NCBI GenBank assembly: GCA_031280375.1
Contig: JAITGU010000023.1
Location: 1-41,418 of the forward strand
Origin: Candidatus Methanovirga procula
GTDB taxonomy: Archaea > Methanobacteriota > Methanobacteria > Methanobacteriales > Methanobacteriaceae
DNA: 41,418 nucleotides
Direction of reading: 5' to 3'
Shown here one piece after another: positions 30,406 to 39,795 of this stretch. The notes beneath the pieces are model-generated. The model was not told where the DNA came from and ran no database searches. It saw nothing but the letters and a program-made list of their open reading frames with translations. The stretch's first letter is position 1. Each line of letters opens with the position of its first letter. Both the position numbers and the translations under genes were made by a program.

Positions 30406-32025
30406 ATGGATGTAGCTGAGGCTTTAGTTAAATTATTAGAAAATGAAGGAATAAAATTCATTTTTGGAGTTCCTGGAGAACAAATAGCAGGTTTTTACAA
30501 GGCTCTCAGTAAATCTAATATCAAACATATTCTATGTAGAAATGAACAGACAGCTGCAATAGCTGGTGAGGTTTATAGCCGAACTTCAGGAGAATTTGGG
30601 GTTTGTATTTCAACAGCAGGTCCTGGGGCTTTAAATCTTATGATGGGGGTGGCAACAGCCTTTAAAGATTCTGTTCCTCTACTTGTTATTACTGCAGATG
30701 TTCCTAATTCACTTAAAGGAAAAAACACCATACAAGATATTGACCTGCCATCTATTTTTAAACCTATAACCTTCAAAAATTATAGTCCAAAAAATGGCAC
30801 GGCAGCGATTTTAAATCTTAAAGAAGCTATTGAAATACTCAAAAAAGAACCTCGTGGACCAATACATTTAAATTTACCAAAAGATATTTTATCTGATAAA
30901 ACCATTGTAAATAAAAAAATTATTCACAACCCGAACTATGACTATTCAAATCTTGATTTAGCTATTCAAAAATTAAAATCAAGTAAGAAACCTTTAATAA
31001 TACTTGGAGAAGGTGTAAGAAGATCCAAATCTACAGATATTGTTAAAAAATTAATTAAAAAATATAAAATTCCAACTCTCCACACTTATCATGCCAACGG
31101 GATTTTAGATGGTGAAGATTCACTAAATTTTGGGATTGCTGGACTTAGAGGAAGTGAGGCTTCTACAACTCTTTTTAAAAATTCTGATTTAGTTCTTGTA
31201 TTAGGTGCAACTCTTAACGAGAGAACATTGAACTTAGATAAAGAAGAAGTGGATAAAATAGATGAATATATTGGAAGGTTTAATGATAAGATAACTCATG
31301 TTAACATTGATAAATCAGTTCTTAAAGGAAAAATTAAGATACATGGAGATATTAAAGAATTTTTAAATAGAATAAAAACTGAAGATATTTTTAGTGAAAT
31401 CGATGATGATTGGCTTACCAATAACTTTAAAAACAAAGAAGAAGATGTTAAACTTGAAATCGCTATTGATGATGAAGATACTTTAAAACCTCAAAATGCT
31501 GTAAAAGCTATTTTAGATGTTCATAGAGATAGTTTAATTGTTAATGATGCTGGAAGCCATACGAGTTGGGTTCTTATATTCCATAATCCAAGTGAAAAAG
31601 GGCGGTTGATTAACTCAGGAGGATTGATACCTATGGGATATGGTATTCCTGGAGCAATTGGTGCTTCAATAGCTAATACAGGAAAAGAAGTAATAACTGT
31701 TATGGGAGATGGTGATATTCAAATGAATATCCAAGATTTAGCAACAATATCTGAACATAACTTGCCAATCACCATCTTTGTTTTGAATAATAATCAGCTT
31801 GGAATAATCAGGCAATGGGAAGAATGTTTCTATAATATGGAACCTTATGCAGTTGATTTAAAAAATCCTGATTTTATAGCTATTTCAAAAGGTTATGGTA
31901 TTGAAGCAGAAAAAGTATCAACTTATGATGGGCTTGTTTCAGCTATTAAAAAGGCTAAATTACTTAAAAAACCTTATTTAATTGAAATAGCTGTTAGTAG
32001 AGAAAATATTCCTTTACCAGCATAG
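30406..32025 (+). CDS. IlvB-like thiamine-diphosphate enzyme (acetolactate synthase large-subunit homologue)
   Basis: This is a 539-residue TPP enzyme. Acetolactate synthase condenses two pyruvates, or pyruvate with 2-oxobutanoate, at the start of valine and isoleucine synthesis. The N-terminal domain has GIKFIFGVPGEQIAGFY and the cofactor-activating glutamate in CRNEQTAAIAGEVYSR. The middle domain starts near residue 180, and the C-terminal domain carries the TPP/magnesium motif VMGDGDIQMNIQDL...FVLNNNQLG. ATG 30406 is chosen, with GGAGATG upstream, over the ORF-track start twelve codons earlier. No IlvN regulatory subunit is adjacent. Many archaea have several IlvB paralogues, so the true substrate (acetolactate or another 2-oxo acid) is uncertain. 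Confidence 0.82.
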   Translation: MDVAEALVKLLENEGIKFIFGVPGEQIAGFYKALSKSNIKHILCRNEQTAAIAGEVYSRTSGEFGVCISTAGPGALNLMMGVATAFKDSVPLLVITADVPNSLKGKNTIQDIDLPSIFKPITFKNYSPKNGTAAILNLKEAIEILKKEPRGPIHLNLPKDILSDKTIVNKKIIHNPNYDYSNLDLAIQKLKSSKKPLIILGEGVRRSKSTDIVKKLIKKYKIPTLHTYHANGILDGEDSLNFGIAGLRGSEASTTLFKNSDLVLVLGATLNERTLNLDKEEVDKIDEYIGRFNDKITHVNIDKSVLKGKIKIHGDIKEFLNRIKTEDIFSEIDDDWLTNNFKNKEEDVKLEIAIDDEDTLKPQNAVKAILDVHRDSLIVNDAGSHTSWVLIFHNPSEKGRLINSGGLIPMGYGIPGAIGASIANTGKEVITVMGDGDIQMNIQDLATISEHNLPITIFVLNNNQLGIIRQWEECFYNMEPYAVDLKNPDFIAISKGYGIEAEKVSTYDGLVSAIKKAKLLKKPYLIEIAVSRENIPLPA

Positions 32026-32503
32026 ATATTTTTTAATTTGCTCATTGATTTTTTAGTTATAAGTTTTAATTGCTTATGAGTTGTTGCACAATTCGATTTG
32101 CGATGAACAAAACTTGTTTTAATAGAATGTTATTAAAAATTTTTTAATTTAACTTAACAAAAATAATTGCTTGACGGATTCTTATAAAATATAAATTTTT
32201 AAAAAAGATAAAATATTAAAATTATGGCTCACCTGTAATTGTGGCACACAAAAGTTTTATATATTTATAGGAGTAACACTGATCTTCTGGAATTTATTGT
32301 CCTTGTTGCGGCTCTTTCGAAATATATGGTCGTGAAATGATCATAATAAAAGAAGATATTATCTGTAAAAAGAGATTGTGCTACTTTTTTTCAATGATTT
32401 TAATGGATACTCATCCTGAATTTTTACATTCTAAAAATTACAAATTTAAATAATATTTAATCTTTAAGTTCAATATGACATAAACAGTTTAATAAGTGAT
32501 TTG
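32026..32503. other. Intergenic region with a coding remnant, upstream of the fumarase gene
   Basis: About 480 bases. The part from about 32220 to 32453 is less AT-rich and holds zinc-ribbon-like coding sense (separate entry). A GGCTCACCT at 32226-32234 is partly mirrored on the other side of the fumarase gene (AGGTGCATGAGCC, 33977-33989). Confidence 0.45.
32283..32453 (+). pseudogene. Remnant with transposase-type zinc ribbon
   Basis: An open stretch of 56 codons without a normal start reads YCPCCGSFEIYGREMIIIKE and then CKKRLCYFFS before a TAA at 32451. The pattern CPxCGS...IYG...CK...C...FS is that of the N-terminal zinc ribbon of IS1595-type transposases. A TGA lies directly upstream, the fourth metal ligand region is altered, and the downstream catalytic domain is missing, so it is a decayed piece. 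Confidence 0.4.
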
Positions 32504-33349
32504 ATGGATATTGTAAATGAAGTTGAAAAAACACTCATTGAAGCAAGTACAACTTATTCTAAAGATAGAGTTGAAGCATTAAAAAAGGCTTATCAAAGGG
32601 AAACTAATGAAAATGCTAAATGGGCTTTAGATTTAATGATTAAAAATATGGAAACAGGGGAAAAGGATAAAGTCCCTTTATGTGATGATACTGGAATTCC
32701 ACACACATTAATTGAAGTGGGTGAGGATGTTGAAAACATTCCAAGTAGACTTTTTGAAAATATTAAAGAAGGAATAGCTATTGGACTTCAAAAACTACCC
32801 GGAAGACCAATGGCTGTATTGGGCAATGATATTGAAAAAATAGAACAATCAAAAGGTTTATATCCAAATAGTGAAAGTCTCAAACCAGCACCTTTTTTAG
32901 TTGATAATTATGCTGGAGATAAGATTAAAGTCCATATACTTCTTCTTGGTGGAGGTCCAGAAATAAGATCGAAAACAACTAAAGTTTTTCATAAAAGAGA
33001 TTATAATAATATTTTCAATGTTGCATTTAATCATTTAAAAGGTAATTTAAGTCTTCTTGGATGTACACCAGCTATTCCATCAATTGGAGTTGGAAGAACT
33101 CATTTTGAAGCAACAACATTAATGTTAAAGGGAATTGCTTATGGAAACTTAGATAATCAATCTGATTTAGAAAAAAGTTTCACTGGAAGATTAAATCAAC
33201 TTCAAATTGGACCATTGGGTCTTGGGGGAAATACAACGGTTTTAGGTTCTTTTATTAACATTGGTCCACAAAGGGCAAGTGGAGTTAGATTATTATCTGT
33301 TCGTCCTTGTTGTTTTGTAGAGCCAAGAGTGGCTTCCTTTGAATTTTAA
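32504..33349 (+). CDS. Fumarate hydratase alpha subunit (class I, Fe-S dependent)
   Basis: This 281-residue protein is the N-terminal-domain subunit of the two-subunit class I fumarase/tartrate dehydratase, which in methanogens converts between malate and fumarate in the incomplete reductive citrate pathway. Candidate iron-sulfur ligands are Cys60 (VPLCDDTG), Cys187 (LGCTPAIP) and Cys269 or Cys270 (RPCCFVEP). GLGGNTTVLG near the C-terminus is typical. The usual GIGG motif after the second cysteine reads IGVGRTHFEA here, a variant. ATG 32504 is preferred to TTG 32501 because AAGTGAT precedes it. The beta subunit is not in the window. The gene is bracketed on the same strand by two transposase-like remnants. 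Confidence 0.82.
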   Translation: MDIVNEVEKTLIEASTTYSKDRVEALKKAYQRETNENAKWALDLMIKNMETGEKDKVPLCDDTGIPHTLIEVGEDVENIPSRLFENIKEGIAIGLQKLPGRPMAVLGNDIEKIEQSKGLYPNSESLKPAPFLVDNYAGDKIKVHILLLGGGPEIRSKTTKVFHKRDYNNIFNVAFNHLKGNLSLLGCTPAIPSIGVGRTHFEATTLMLKGIAYGNLDNQSDLEKSFTGRLNQLQIGPLGLGGNTTVLGSFINIGPQRASGVRLLSVRPCCFVEPRVASFEF

Positions 33350-33398
33350 GCTGTTTTATAATCAATGTATTTATTGATTTGGATATTTAAAATTAAAT

Positions 33399-33435
33399 TA
33401 ACATGCATTCTATATAAAATAAGGCATGCATGTTA
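33399..33435 (+). terminator. Hairpin after the fumarase gene
   Basis: TAACATGCAT (33399-33408) and ATGCATGTTA (33426-33435) form a perfect ten-base stem 50 bases after the fumarase stop. It may mark the transcript end; the loop is 17 bases and AT-rich. Confidence 0.4.
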
Positions 33436-33466
33436 TGTATTACAAACATAATAATACGACTATATA

Positions 33467-33557
33467 ATATAGTCATTTTGTAAAATTTTATAAAATTAAA
33501 AAATTTAATATATATTATTTAAATTTAATTTAAAGATATTTTATAAGATATAATTAA
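33467..33557 (-). repeat. Second copy of the 13492-13629 repeat family
   Basis: Bases 33505-33557, read on the minus strand, are identical over 53 nt to 13528-13580. The shared similarity continues to an ATATAGTCAT end at 33467-33476. The opposite terminus is missing: the match stops at 33557, just where the transposase-like coding remnant begins. Confidence 0.55.
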
Positions 33558-33559
33558 GT

Positions 33560-33961
33560 TCAAATAAAGTCTGGTATGAAGTTTCTAAGGATGGTGAAAG
33601 CAAAAAATGTCAAACATCATCTCAATGGAACTTAAAAGATTAAGTTAACATCATTGATGGATAAACTATATTAATAATGAAACCACAATTTATACTGATG
33701 AATATTCAATTTTATACAAGCACTAATAAACATCAGATTAATGGTCATTACACTGTTAATCAATAGTGAGAGAGAGTATGTTAATGGTATAAATGTTCAT
33801 TTGAATAATTGTGAAAATAAGATTTCTCTTTTAAGACCTTTTTTGAGGATTTTTAGGGGATGTTTTCTAAAAGGTTTTTGGCTGGATATATTATGTTTTT
33901 CCATGTATTCTATTTAATTATAAAAGAGGATGCTCCAGATAATCTTGCAAACTATATTTAA
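33560..33961 (+). pseudogene. Degenerate IS1595-like transposase, C-terminal part
   Basis: Coding sense jumps between frames. TTIYTDEYSI (near 33682-33711), NGHYTVN and EREYVNG, then VHLNN.ENKISLLRPFLRI (near 33795-33850), and finally KRFLAGYIMFFHVFYLIIKE and APDNLANYI ending at TAA 33959-33961. A TDEY...HxxVNHxxxEYV...NxxEN..SLLR..L series is the DDE-domain pattern of IS1595-family transposases. Several stops and frameshifts make it non-functional. The N-terminal zinc-ribbon piece at 32283 could be its other half or belong to a different copy. Confidence 0.6.
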
Positions 33962-34041
33962 AAATGTAATAATGTTAGGTGCATGAGCCTAATTTATTTA
34001 TTAATTTAATTGTATAATTTATAATGATAAGAATATTTTGT

Positions 34042-35544
34042 ATGGGATTGGGAATATTGAAGAAAATTAATGTTTTTGACACAACACTTCGAGATGGAGA
34101 ACAAACACCTGGAATATCTTTAACTTTAAATGAAAAGTTAAGAATAGCTAATAAACTGGATGAAATTAGTGTGAATGTTATTGAAGCAGGTTCTGCAATC
34201 ACATCAACTGGAGAAAAGGAAGCCATTAAAGCAATTGTTAAAGAAGGATACAAGGCTGAAATTTCTTCATTTGCTCGTATTATTAAGGAAGATGTTGATG
34301 CAGCTATTGACTGTAATGTTGATAGTGTTCATCTTGTAGTTCCAACATCAGATTTACATATTAAAGAAAAGCTTAGAAAAACAAAAGACGAGGTTTTTAA
34401 TCAAACAATGAATATGGTGGAGTATAGTGTTGATCACGGATTGACAGTTGAACTTTCAGCTGAAGATGGAAGTCGTAGTGATGTAAGTTTTTTAAAGAAG
34501 ATCTTCAATGAAAGTATAGATATTGGTGCAAACAGAATTTGCGTCTGTGATACAGTTGGAATATTAACTCCAGAGAGAGCCTATGATTTTTACTCTAAAT
34601 TATCTGTTTTAACAGTTCCTTTAAGTGTTCATTGCCATAATGACTTCGGTTTGGCTGTTGCTAATACTATATCTGCTATAAGAGCAGGTGCAACTCAATT
34701 TCACTGTACAGTTAATGGGATTGGCGAGAGAGCAGGGAACGCATCTTTAGAAGAAACTGTAGTTTCATTAAATACTCTTTACAATGATTACACAACAGAT
34801 ATTCAAATAAACCAACTTTATGATGCTTCACGTCTGGTCGCGCGATTAACTGGTGTTTATCTACAACCTAATAAGGCAATTGTTGGTGAAAATGCTTTTT
34901 CTCATGAATCTGGAATTCATGCCGATGGAGTGATAAAAAATGCAGCGACTTACGAACCAATAATGCCTGAAATATTGGGTAGAAAGAGAAAATTTATTGT
35001 GGGTAAGCATATTGGTGTTAAAGGATTAAAACAAAGATTAGATAATTTAAATATTAAATATAATAGGAACCAAGTTAATGAAATATTTAACAGAATTAAA
35101 TATCTTGGAGACTTGGGTAAGTTAGTAAGTGATGTTGATCTTCAAGCAATAGCTGATGAGGTTCTTGAACTTGAACAAGAGAAAAAAATATCTCTTAAAG
35201 AGCTTTCAATTGTTTCAGGTAATAAAGTTATTCCCACAGCATCAGTTAAACTTGAAATTAATAAAAAAGATATTTTAATAGCTGATGTTGGTGTCGGACC
35301 AGTGGATGCAGCTATTGGAGCTGTTAAAAAAGGAATATCTGATTTTGCAGATATTGAACTTGTAGAATACCATGTTGATGCTATAACTGGAGGAACAGAT
35401 GCTCTTATTGATGTTATTCTTAAACTGAAGTTAGGTGAAGAAATTATCTCTGCACGAAGCACACAACCAGATATTATCAATGCAAGTGTGGAAGCGTTTT
35501 TAAGTGGTGCCAACAGACTTTTAGAAAATAGAGAAAATAGATAA
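34042..35544 (+). CDS. cimA: (R)-citramalate synthase
   Basis: This is a member of the 2-isopropylmalate/homocitrate/citramalate synthase family, about 500 residues. The HMGL-like TIM barrel begins [19 protein letters not shown]; metal ligands are in DTTLRDGE and in HCHNDFG (about 201-207). [13 protein letters not shown] and [20 protein letters not shown] follow. The C-terminal third (from about 375) is the LeuA dimer regulatory domain ([14 protein letters not shown]). From memory, motifs [10 protein letters not shown] and [20 protein letters not shown] match Methanocaldococcus CimA better than LeuA or AksA, so I call citramalate synthase (pyruvate plus acetyl-CoA, first step of the threonine-independent isoleucine route). 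The start is uncertain: ATG 34024, ATG 34042 and TTG 34057 are in frame. Confidence 0.8.
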   Translation: MGLGILKKINVFDTTLRDGEQTPGISLTLNEKLRIANKLDEISVNVIEAGSAITSTGEKEAIKAIVKEGYKAEISSFARIIKEDVDAAIDCNVDSVHLVVPTSDLHIKEKLRKTKDEVFNQTMNMVEYSVDHGLTVELSAEDGSRSDVSFLKKIFNESIDIGANRICVCDTVGILTPERAYDFYSKLSVLTVPLSVHCHNDFGLAVANTISAIRAGATQFHCTVNGIGERAGNASLEETVVSLNTLYNDYTTDIQINQLYDASRLVARLTGVYLQPNKAIVGENAFSHESGIHADGVIKNAATYEPIMPEILGRKRKFIVGKHIGVKGLKQRLDNLNIKYNRNQVNEIFNRIKYLGDLGKLVSDVDLQAIADEVLELEQEKKISLKELSIVSGNKVIPTASVKLEINKKDILIADVGVGPVDAAIGAVKKGISDFADIELVEYHVDAITGGTDALIDVILKLKLGEEIISARSTQPDIINASVEAFLSGANRLLENRENR

Positions 35545-35653
35545 TTAGTTTTGTATAGTTAAGGTTTTGAATTAACAAATAAAATGTTTAAAGTACTGAT
35601 TTGATTATTTTATTAAAATATTTTAAAGTTTTAAATATGAAATATTAATTACT

Positions 35654-35672
35654 GAAAATCCTTTGGATTTTC
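35654..35672 (+). terminator. Hairpin between cimA and the hcgF homologue
   Basis: GAAAATCC-TTT-GGATTTTC is a perfect eight-base stem with a three-base loop, 110 bases after the cimA stop and 33 bases before the next start. It could end the cimA mRNA or influence the next gene. Confidence 0.45.
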
Positions 35673-35704
35673 ATATTTATTGATAATCATTTGCACTGAT
35701 AATT

Positions 35705-36415
35705 ATGATAAAAATAGCTACTGCAGAGTGTTTTACACATGGTCATATAGGAAGAGAAATCCATAATTTTATTCAGAATTATAAAGGGAACTTGGTATCT
35801 AAATATCTTGGAGATATTACTAATGATTATTTTAAAGATATTGTAGAGAATAAATATTCTGAAGATATTGAGGATGAATATGTTGAGGATAAAATCATTG
35901 ATATGGACACGGAAAATAAAAATTTAGATAAACTTCAAATTTCAGATGATCTTCGAGAAAATCTAATTTTAGTTTCTTCATTGTTTCTTCCATCTGTTGA
36001 TGGTCTTAGTAAAATCTTGAATCTTAATCCTCCTGAACCTCAAGAGATAATAAACGGGGTTAAGATTTATGGGGAGGAAAAAGATAAATTTGTATCTTCT
36101 TTAATGGCTAATGGTGTGAGAGAACTTTTGAATGTTGATATTGGTATAGGAACAACTGCAGGGATTGGAAGAGGAGGTATAACTATTTCTAATAACAAGT
36201 TGGATATTATAACAACTACTGATGTTTATGCTGATTTAAGGACTTTAACAAATATTGGTTTAAATGATAGTGAACTTATTTTTAAAAGACAGGAGAATGG
36301 TATTGTGAAGACATTGAAACTACTTCTTCATTTATTGAATAATGATCCAGATAAAATAGGTTTGGATAAAATAGCTGAGTTTGATAATATAGAAATCATT
36401 GAAAAGAATATATAG
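35705..36415 (+). CDS. hcgF: HcgF-like (UPF0254) protein, FeGP cofactor biosynthesis
   Basis: The protein begins MIKIATAECFTHGHIGREIH, the signature of the UPF0254/HcgF family. HcgF binds the guanylylpyridinol precursor of the FeGP cofactor of [Fe]-hydrogenase (Hmd), and Cys9 forms a thioester with its carboxyl group; Cys9 is present here. GIGTTAGIGRGGITIS (about 147-162) is the second conserved segment. At 236 residues it is longer than family members I remember (about 160-170); the excess is mostly an acidic stretch (about 37-80, EDIEDEYVEDK) after the first helix. No other hcg gene or hmd is in the window. Family assignment is from memory of the motif. Confidence 0.7.
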   Translation: MIKIATAECFTHGHIGREIHNFIQNYKGNLVSKYLGDITNDYFKDIVENKYSEDIEDEYVEDKIIDMDTENKNLDKLQISDDLRENLILVSSLFLPSVDGLSKILNLNPPEPQEIINGVKIYGEEKDKFVSSLMANGVRELLNVDIGIGTTAGIGRGGITISNNKLDIITTTDVYADLRTLTNIGLNDSELIFKRQENGIVKTLKLLLHLLNNDPDKIGLDKIAEFDNIEIIEKNI

Positions 36416-37158
36416 AAGTATATTTGAATATATAATAATATATTTAAATATATAGAAATATGGGAATATTAATAATAATCATCATCTTATTTTGTATTTT
36501 CCTCTCAAAAATTGGAAACATTTATATATAAAAAAAATATAACAATAGTTATATTGCTAAATTTGATTGAAATTTTTTCTACAAATACATATTGAATTTT
36601 TTGTTATATTATTATTTTTCATACTTGTTATAAAATAATAAAAATATCATGTCAAATATTCGTTAATGTATAATGGACATTATATAATAAATTTTACATT
36701 ATATATTAAATTTCATTATATGGTAATTATATGTTTGTAGATAAAATATTCTTTCTTAAATCTTATTAAATTATTAAAGAGCTAAAATTAGTTAAATAAT
36801 AAAATTAGTTAATAAATTATTAGTTAATAATTAATATTAATAAAATTCAGTAAAAAAATAAAAAATATATAGTTTGTCTAACTTTATTAACATTATATTT
36901 TTTTTTAAATTTTAAAAAATTTTTTATATGTTTTTAAATTAAAATCTGAGCAATTAAATAATAATACTTTTTTGATAATTTAAAGAATAATTTTTTTAAT
37001 AAAAATTAATTTAGATAGATATTATAAAAGTGTTAGATCAACATATATAATAGCTATTAATGTGATTAGAATGGCATTATAAAAGTGTTAGATGAATTTA
37101 TAGAATTTTTAGATAATTGTTATAAAATTTTTAGATTATATATTTAGGAGATGATACA
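36416..37158. other. Long intergenic region upstream of metY
   Basis: 743 bases with no reading frame of note. A strong TATA box in a good context lies at 36514-36531 (GGAAACATTTATATATA), some 630 bases before metY. Near the gene an 18-bp motif recurs (37021-37140, separate entry). Confidence 0.5.
37021..37140 (+). promoter_or_regulatory. Iterated 18-bp motif upstream of metY
   Basis: ATTATAAAAGTGTTAGAT occurs exactly at 37021-37038 and 37076-37093. Two looser versions follow (TTTATAGAATTTTTAGATAA near 37097 and TGTTATAAAATTTTTAGATT near 37118), the last ending about 20 bases before the metY ATG. Each contains a TATAAAA-like core. They may be operator sites for a sulfur-responsive regulator or merely duplicated promoter segments. 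Confidence 0.4.
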
Positions 37159-38451
37159 ATGAGTGAAGAAAATAAAAATTTAGGAAAAAGAACCTTAGAA
37201 TTACATGCTGGTCAAGAGGAACCAGATCCAGTCACTGGTGCAAGAGCAGTCCCTATATATCAAACCACATCTTATGTCTTTAAAGACACTGATGAAGCTG
37301 CAAACTTATTTGCACTTAAAGAGTTTGGACAAATATATACACGGTTAACCAATCCAACAAACGATGTTTTTGAAAAAAGGATTGCAGCTATTGAAGGTGG
37401 AGTAGCTGGTCTTTCATTCTCATCAGGTGCAGCAGCCATCACGACATCATTATTAAATCTTTCCAGTCCAGGTGATGAGTTTGTATCTGGAGATAACTTG
37501 TATGGTGGAACATACTCATTGTTTAACAACACATTTCCAACCTTAGCCAGAAAAGTTAACTTTGTTAATTCACAGGATTTAGATGAATATCAAGAAGCAA
37601 TAACTTCTAAAACTAAAGCATTGTTTGCTGAATCTTTAGGAAATCCAAAATTAGATGTTCCTGACTTTGAAGAACTTGCAAAAATAGCTCATGATAATGA
37701 TATTCCATTTATTGTTGATAACACCTCCGCTGTTGGTCTTGTAAGGCCAATTGAATATGGAGCAGATATTGTTGTTGATTCTGCAACTAAATTTATTGGA
37801 GGGCATGGAACAACATTAGGTGGAATTATCGTGGATTCAGGTAATTTTGATTGGGCTAATGACAAATTTCCAGAGTTCACAACTCCAGACCCAGCGTATA
37901 ATGGATTAATCTACACTGAAGCTTTTGAAAACTTGGCATATATAATTAAAGCACGAGGATCTTTCTTAAGAGATGTTGGTCCAACTCTCAGTCCATTTAA
38001 TTCATTTTTACTATTACAAGGAGCTGAAACATTATCCCTTAGAATGAAACAACATAGTGAAAATGCTCTTGAAGTTGCAAAATTCTTACAAGGACATCCT
38101 TCTGTCTCATGGGTTAATTATCCTGGTCTTGAAGATGATCCTTCACATGCAATTGCAAAGAAATATCTGAAAGGTGGTTATGGAGCATTATTAGGATTTG
38201 GAATTAAAGGTGGAATTGAAGAAGGCAAAAAATTCATAAATAGTGTTAAGTTGTTATCTCACTTGGCAAATATTGGTGATTCTAAATCATTAGTTATCCA
38301 CCCAGCTTCAACTACACATTCACAATTAAATGTTGAGGAACAAGCAAGCACTGGTGTGACTCCTGATTTCATTAGGTTATCCATTGGAACTGAAAATGTG
38401 GAAGATGTTATTGCTGATATTGATCAAGCTTTAAATAAAGCAACAAAATGA
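37159..38451 (+). CDS. metY: O-acetylhomoserine sulfhydrylase (O-acetyl-L-homoserine aminocarboxypropyltransferase)
   Basis: This is a 430-residue Cys/Met-metabolism PLP enzyme making homocysteine from O-acetylhomoserine and sulfide. [20 protein letters not shown] (about 22-41) and [22 protein letters not shown] are typical of the MetY subgroup. The PLP lysine is Lys211 in [16 protein letters not shown], and [14 protein letters not shown] precedes a C-terminal [11 protein letters not shown]. The start has a strong AGGAGATGAT ribosome site. cysK follows on the same strand after 348 bases, so the two probably serve sulfide assimilation together but may be separate transcripts. Length is that of MetY rather than the shorter cystathionine gamma-synthases. 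Confidence 0.92.
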   Translation: MSEENKNLGKRTLELHAGQEEPDPVTGARAVPIYQTTSYVFKDTDEAANLFALKEFGQIYTRLTNPTNDVFEKRIAAIEGGVAGLSFSSGAAAITTSLLNLSSPGDEFVSGDNLYGGTYSLFNNTFPTLARKVNFVNSQDLDEYQEAITSKTKALFAESLGNPKLDVPDFEELAKIAHDNDIPFIVDNTSAVGLVRPIEYGADIVVDSATKFIGGHGTTLGGIIVDSGNFDWANDKFPEFTTPDPAYNGLIYTEAFENLAYIIKARGSFLRDVGPTLSPFNSFLLLQGAETLSLRMKQHSENALEVAKFLQGHPSVSWVNYPGLEDDPSHAIAKKYLKGGYGALLGFGIKGGIEEGKKFINSVKLLSHLANIGDSKSLVIHPASTTHSQLNVEEQASTGVTPDFIRLSIGTENVEDVIADIDQALNKATK

Positions 38452-38799
38452 TAGCTTAACAATAAAGATTAAATCTAAGATAAAGCATACCATAAATTAA
38501 AGTATACAACTTAAAATCGTTGTAGATACTTGTATTATAGATAATTTGTAACAGTACCTATTACTTTAACATTTGTTAATGGAGGTAGTATCTTATATTT
38601 TATTAAATTTTTAAAAAACTTTAATTTATTATATTTTAATCTTTATTTTTTAAAATATCATGTTTAATTCTTTTATAATTAAAAATAAGATTATTTAATG
38701 ATTTCATAAAAAATATAAAATATTTGATAAAAAAATTGAAAATATTTAAAAAATTGAAAATATTTTAAACTATTAAATTGTTATGTAGGAAGTGATTAT
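38452..38799. other. Intergenic region between metY and cysK
   Basis: 348 bases with no gene. A GGAGGTAGTAT near 38580 looks like a ribosome site but is followed only by a very short AT-rich frame. The cysK promoter should lie in the second half; I cannot pick a box with confidence. Confidence 0.4.
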
Positions 38800-39762
38800 A
38801 TGAGTGAAAATAAAATAGCTGAGAATATAACTGAACTTGTGGGAAAAACTCCTTTGGTTAAAATTAATAAGTTAGCAAAGGATTTTGATGGCGAAATAAT
38901 AGCCAAATTAGAATCTTTTAACCCATTAAGCAGTGTTAAAGATAGAATTGGTGTTGGAATGATTAATGCTGCTGAAAAAGAAGGCAAGATAAATAAAGAC
39001 ACGATTTTAATAGAACCAACCAGTGGAAACACTGGAATTGCCCTTGCTTTTGTTGCAGCTGCAAGAGGATATAAATTAATTCTCACTATGCCAGAGACTA
39101 TGTCAACTGAAAGAAAAAAACTATTAGCTATTTTTGGTGCAGAAATTGTTTTAACACCAGGACCTAAAGGAATGGGTGGAGCTGTTGCTAAAGCAAACGA
39201 GTTATTAGAACAGACAGAGAATTCATATTCAGTAAGTCAGTTTTCAAATCCTGTTAATGTGGAAACCCACTATAAAACAACAGCTCAAGAAATATTAGAT
39301 GATACCAATGGAGATATAGATATTGTAGTTTCAGGAGTAGGTACTGGTGGCACTGTAACTGGAATTTCAAAAGCTATTAAAGAAAAAAATCCTAATTTTA
39401 AAGCTGTAGCTGTTGAACCATCAGCATCACCTGTTTTATCTGGAGAATCTCCAGGACCTCACAAGATTCAAGGAATTGGTGCTGGTTTTATTCCAGACAT
39501 TTATGATTCAGAATATGTTGATGAGATTGTTAAAGTAGATGATAAGGATGCTGGGGCAACAATGATAAAATTAGCTAAAGAAGAAGGTATTTTAGCTGGA
39601 ATATCATCTGGTGCAGCCACTTATGCAGGTTTACAACTTGCAAAAAGACCTGAAAATAAGGGTAAAAAGATCCTTGTAATTCTTCCAGATACTGGTGAGA
39701 GATATTTATCTATGGAATGGGTATTTGAAGATATTTACAAAGATTATTATGATGTTTTGTAA
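38800..39762 (+). CDS. cysK: Cysteine synthase (O-acetylserine sulfhydrylase type)
   Basis: This is a 320-residue fold-type II PLP enzyme making cysteine from O-acetylserine (or, in some archaea, O-phosphoserine) and sulfide. The PLP lysine is Lys47 in LSSVKDRIGVGMI, the substrate loop is EPTSGNTGIALAF (about 68-80), the phosphate cup is GVGTGGTVTG (about 185-194), and SSGAAT (about 268) is present. Start ATG 38800 behind AGGAAGTGAT. Length and motifs are normal. With metY it forms a sulfur amino acid pair. It converges with the minus-strand ATPase gene. Confidence 0.93.
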   Translation: MSENKIAENITELVGKTPLVKINKLAKDFDGEIIAKLESFNPLSSVKDRIGVGMINAAEKEGKINKDTILIEPTSGNTGIALAFVAAARGYKLILTMPETMSTERKKLLAIFGAEIVLTPGPKGMGGAVAKANELLEQTENSYSVSQFSNPVNVETHYKTTAQEILDDTNGDIDIVVSGVGTGGTVTGISKAIKEKNPNFKAVAVEPSASPVLSGESPGPHKIQGIGAGFIPDIYDSEYVDEIVKVDDKDAGATMIKLAKEEGILAGISSGAATYAGLQLAKRPENKGKKILVILPDTGERYLSMEWVFEDIYKDYYDVL

Positions 39763-39795
39763 TATAACACAATATCATCAATTTTAACACAAATA

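Larger units (their letters stand above)
33350..34041. other. Intergenic region between the fumarase and cimA genes
   Basis: About 690 bases holding a 10-bp perfect hairpin (33399-33435), a repeat copy (33467-33557) and a degenerate transposase fragment (33560-33961). No intact gene. Confidence 0.6.

Noticed and set aside
38575-38600. GGAGGTAGTAT between metY and cysK as a ribosome site
   Set aside because: No ATG, GTG or TTG at the right distance opens a frame of meaningful length.
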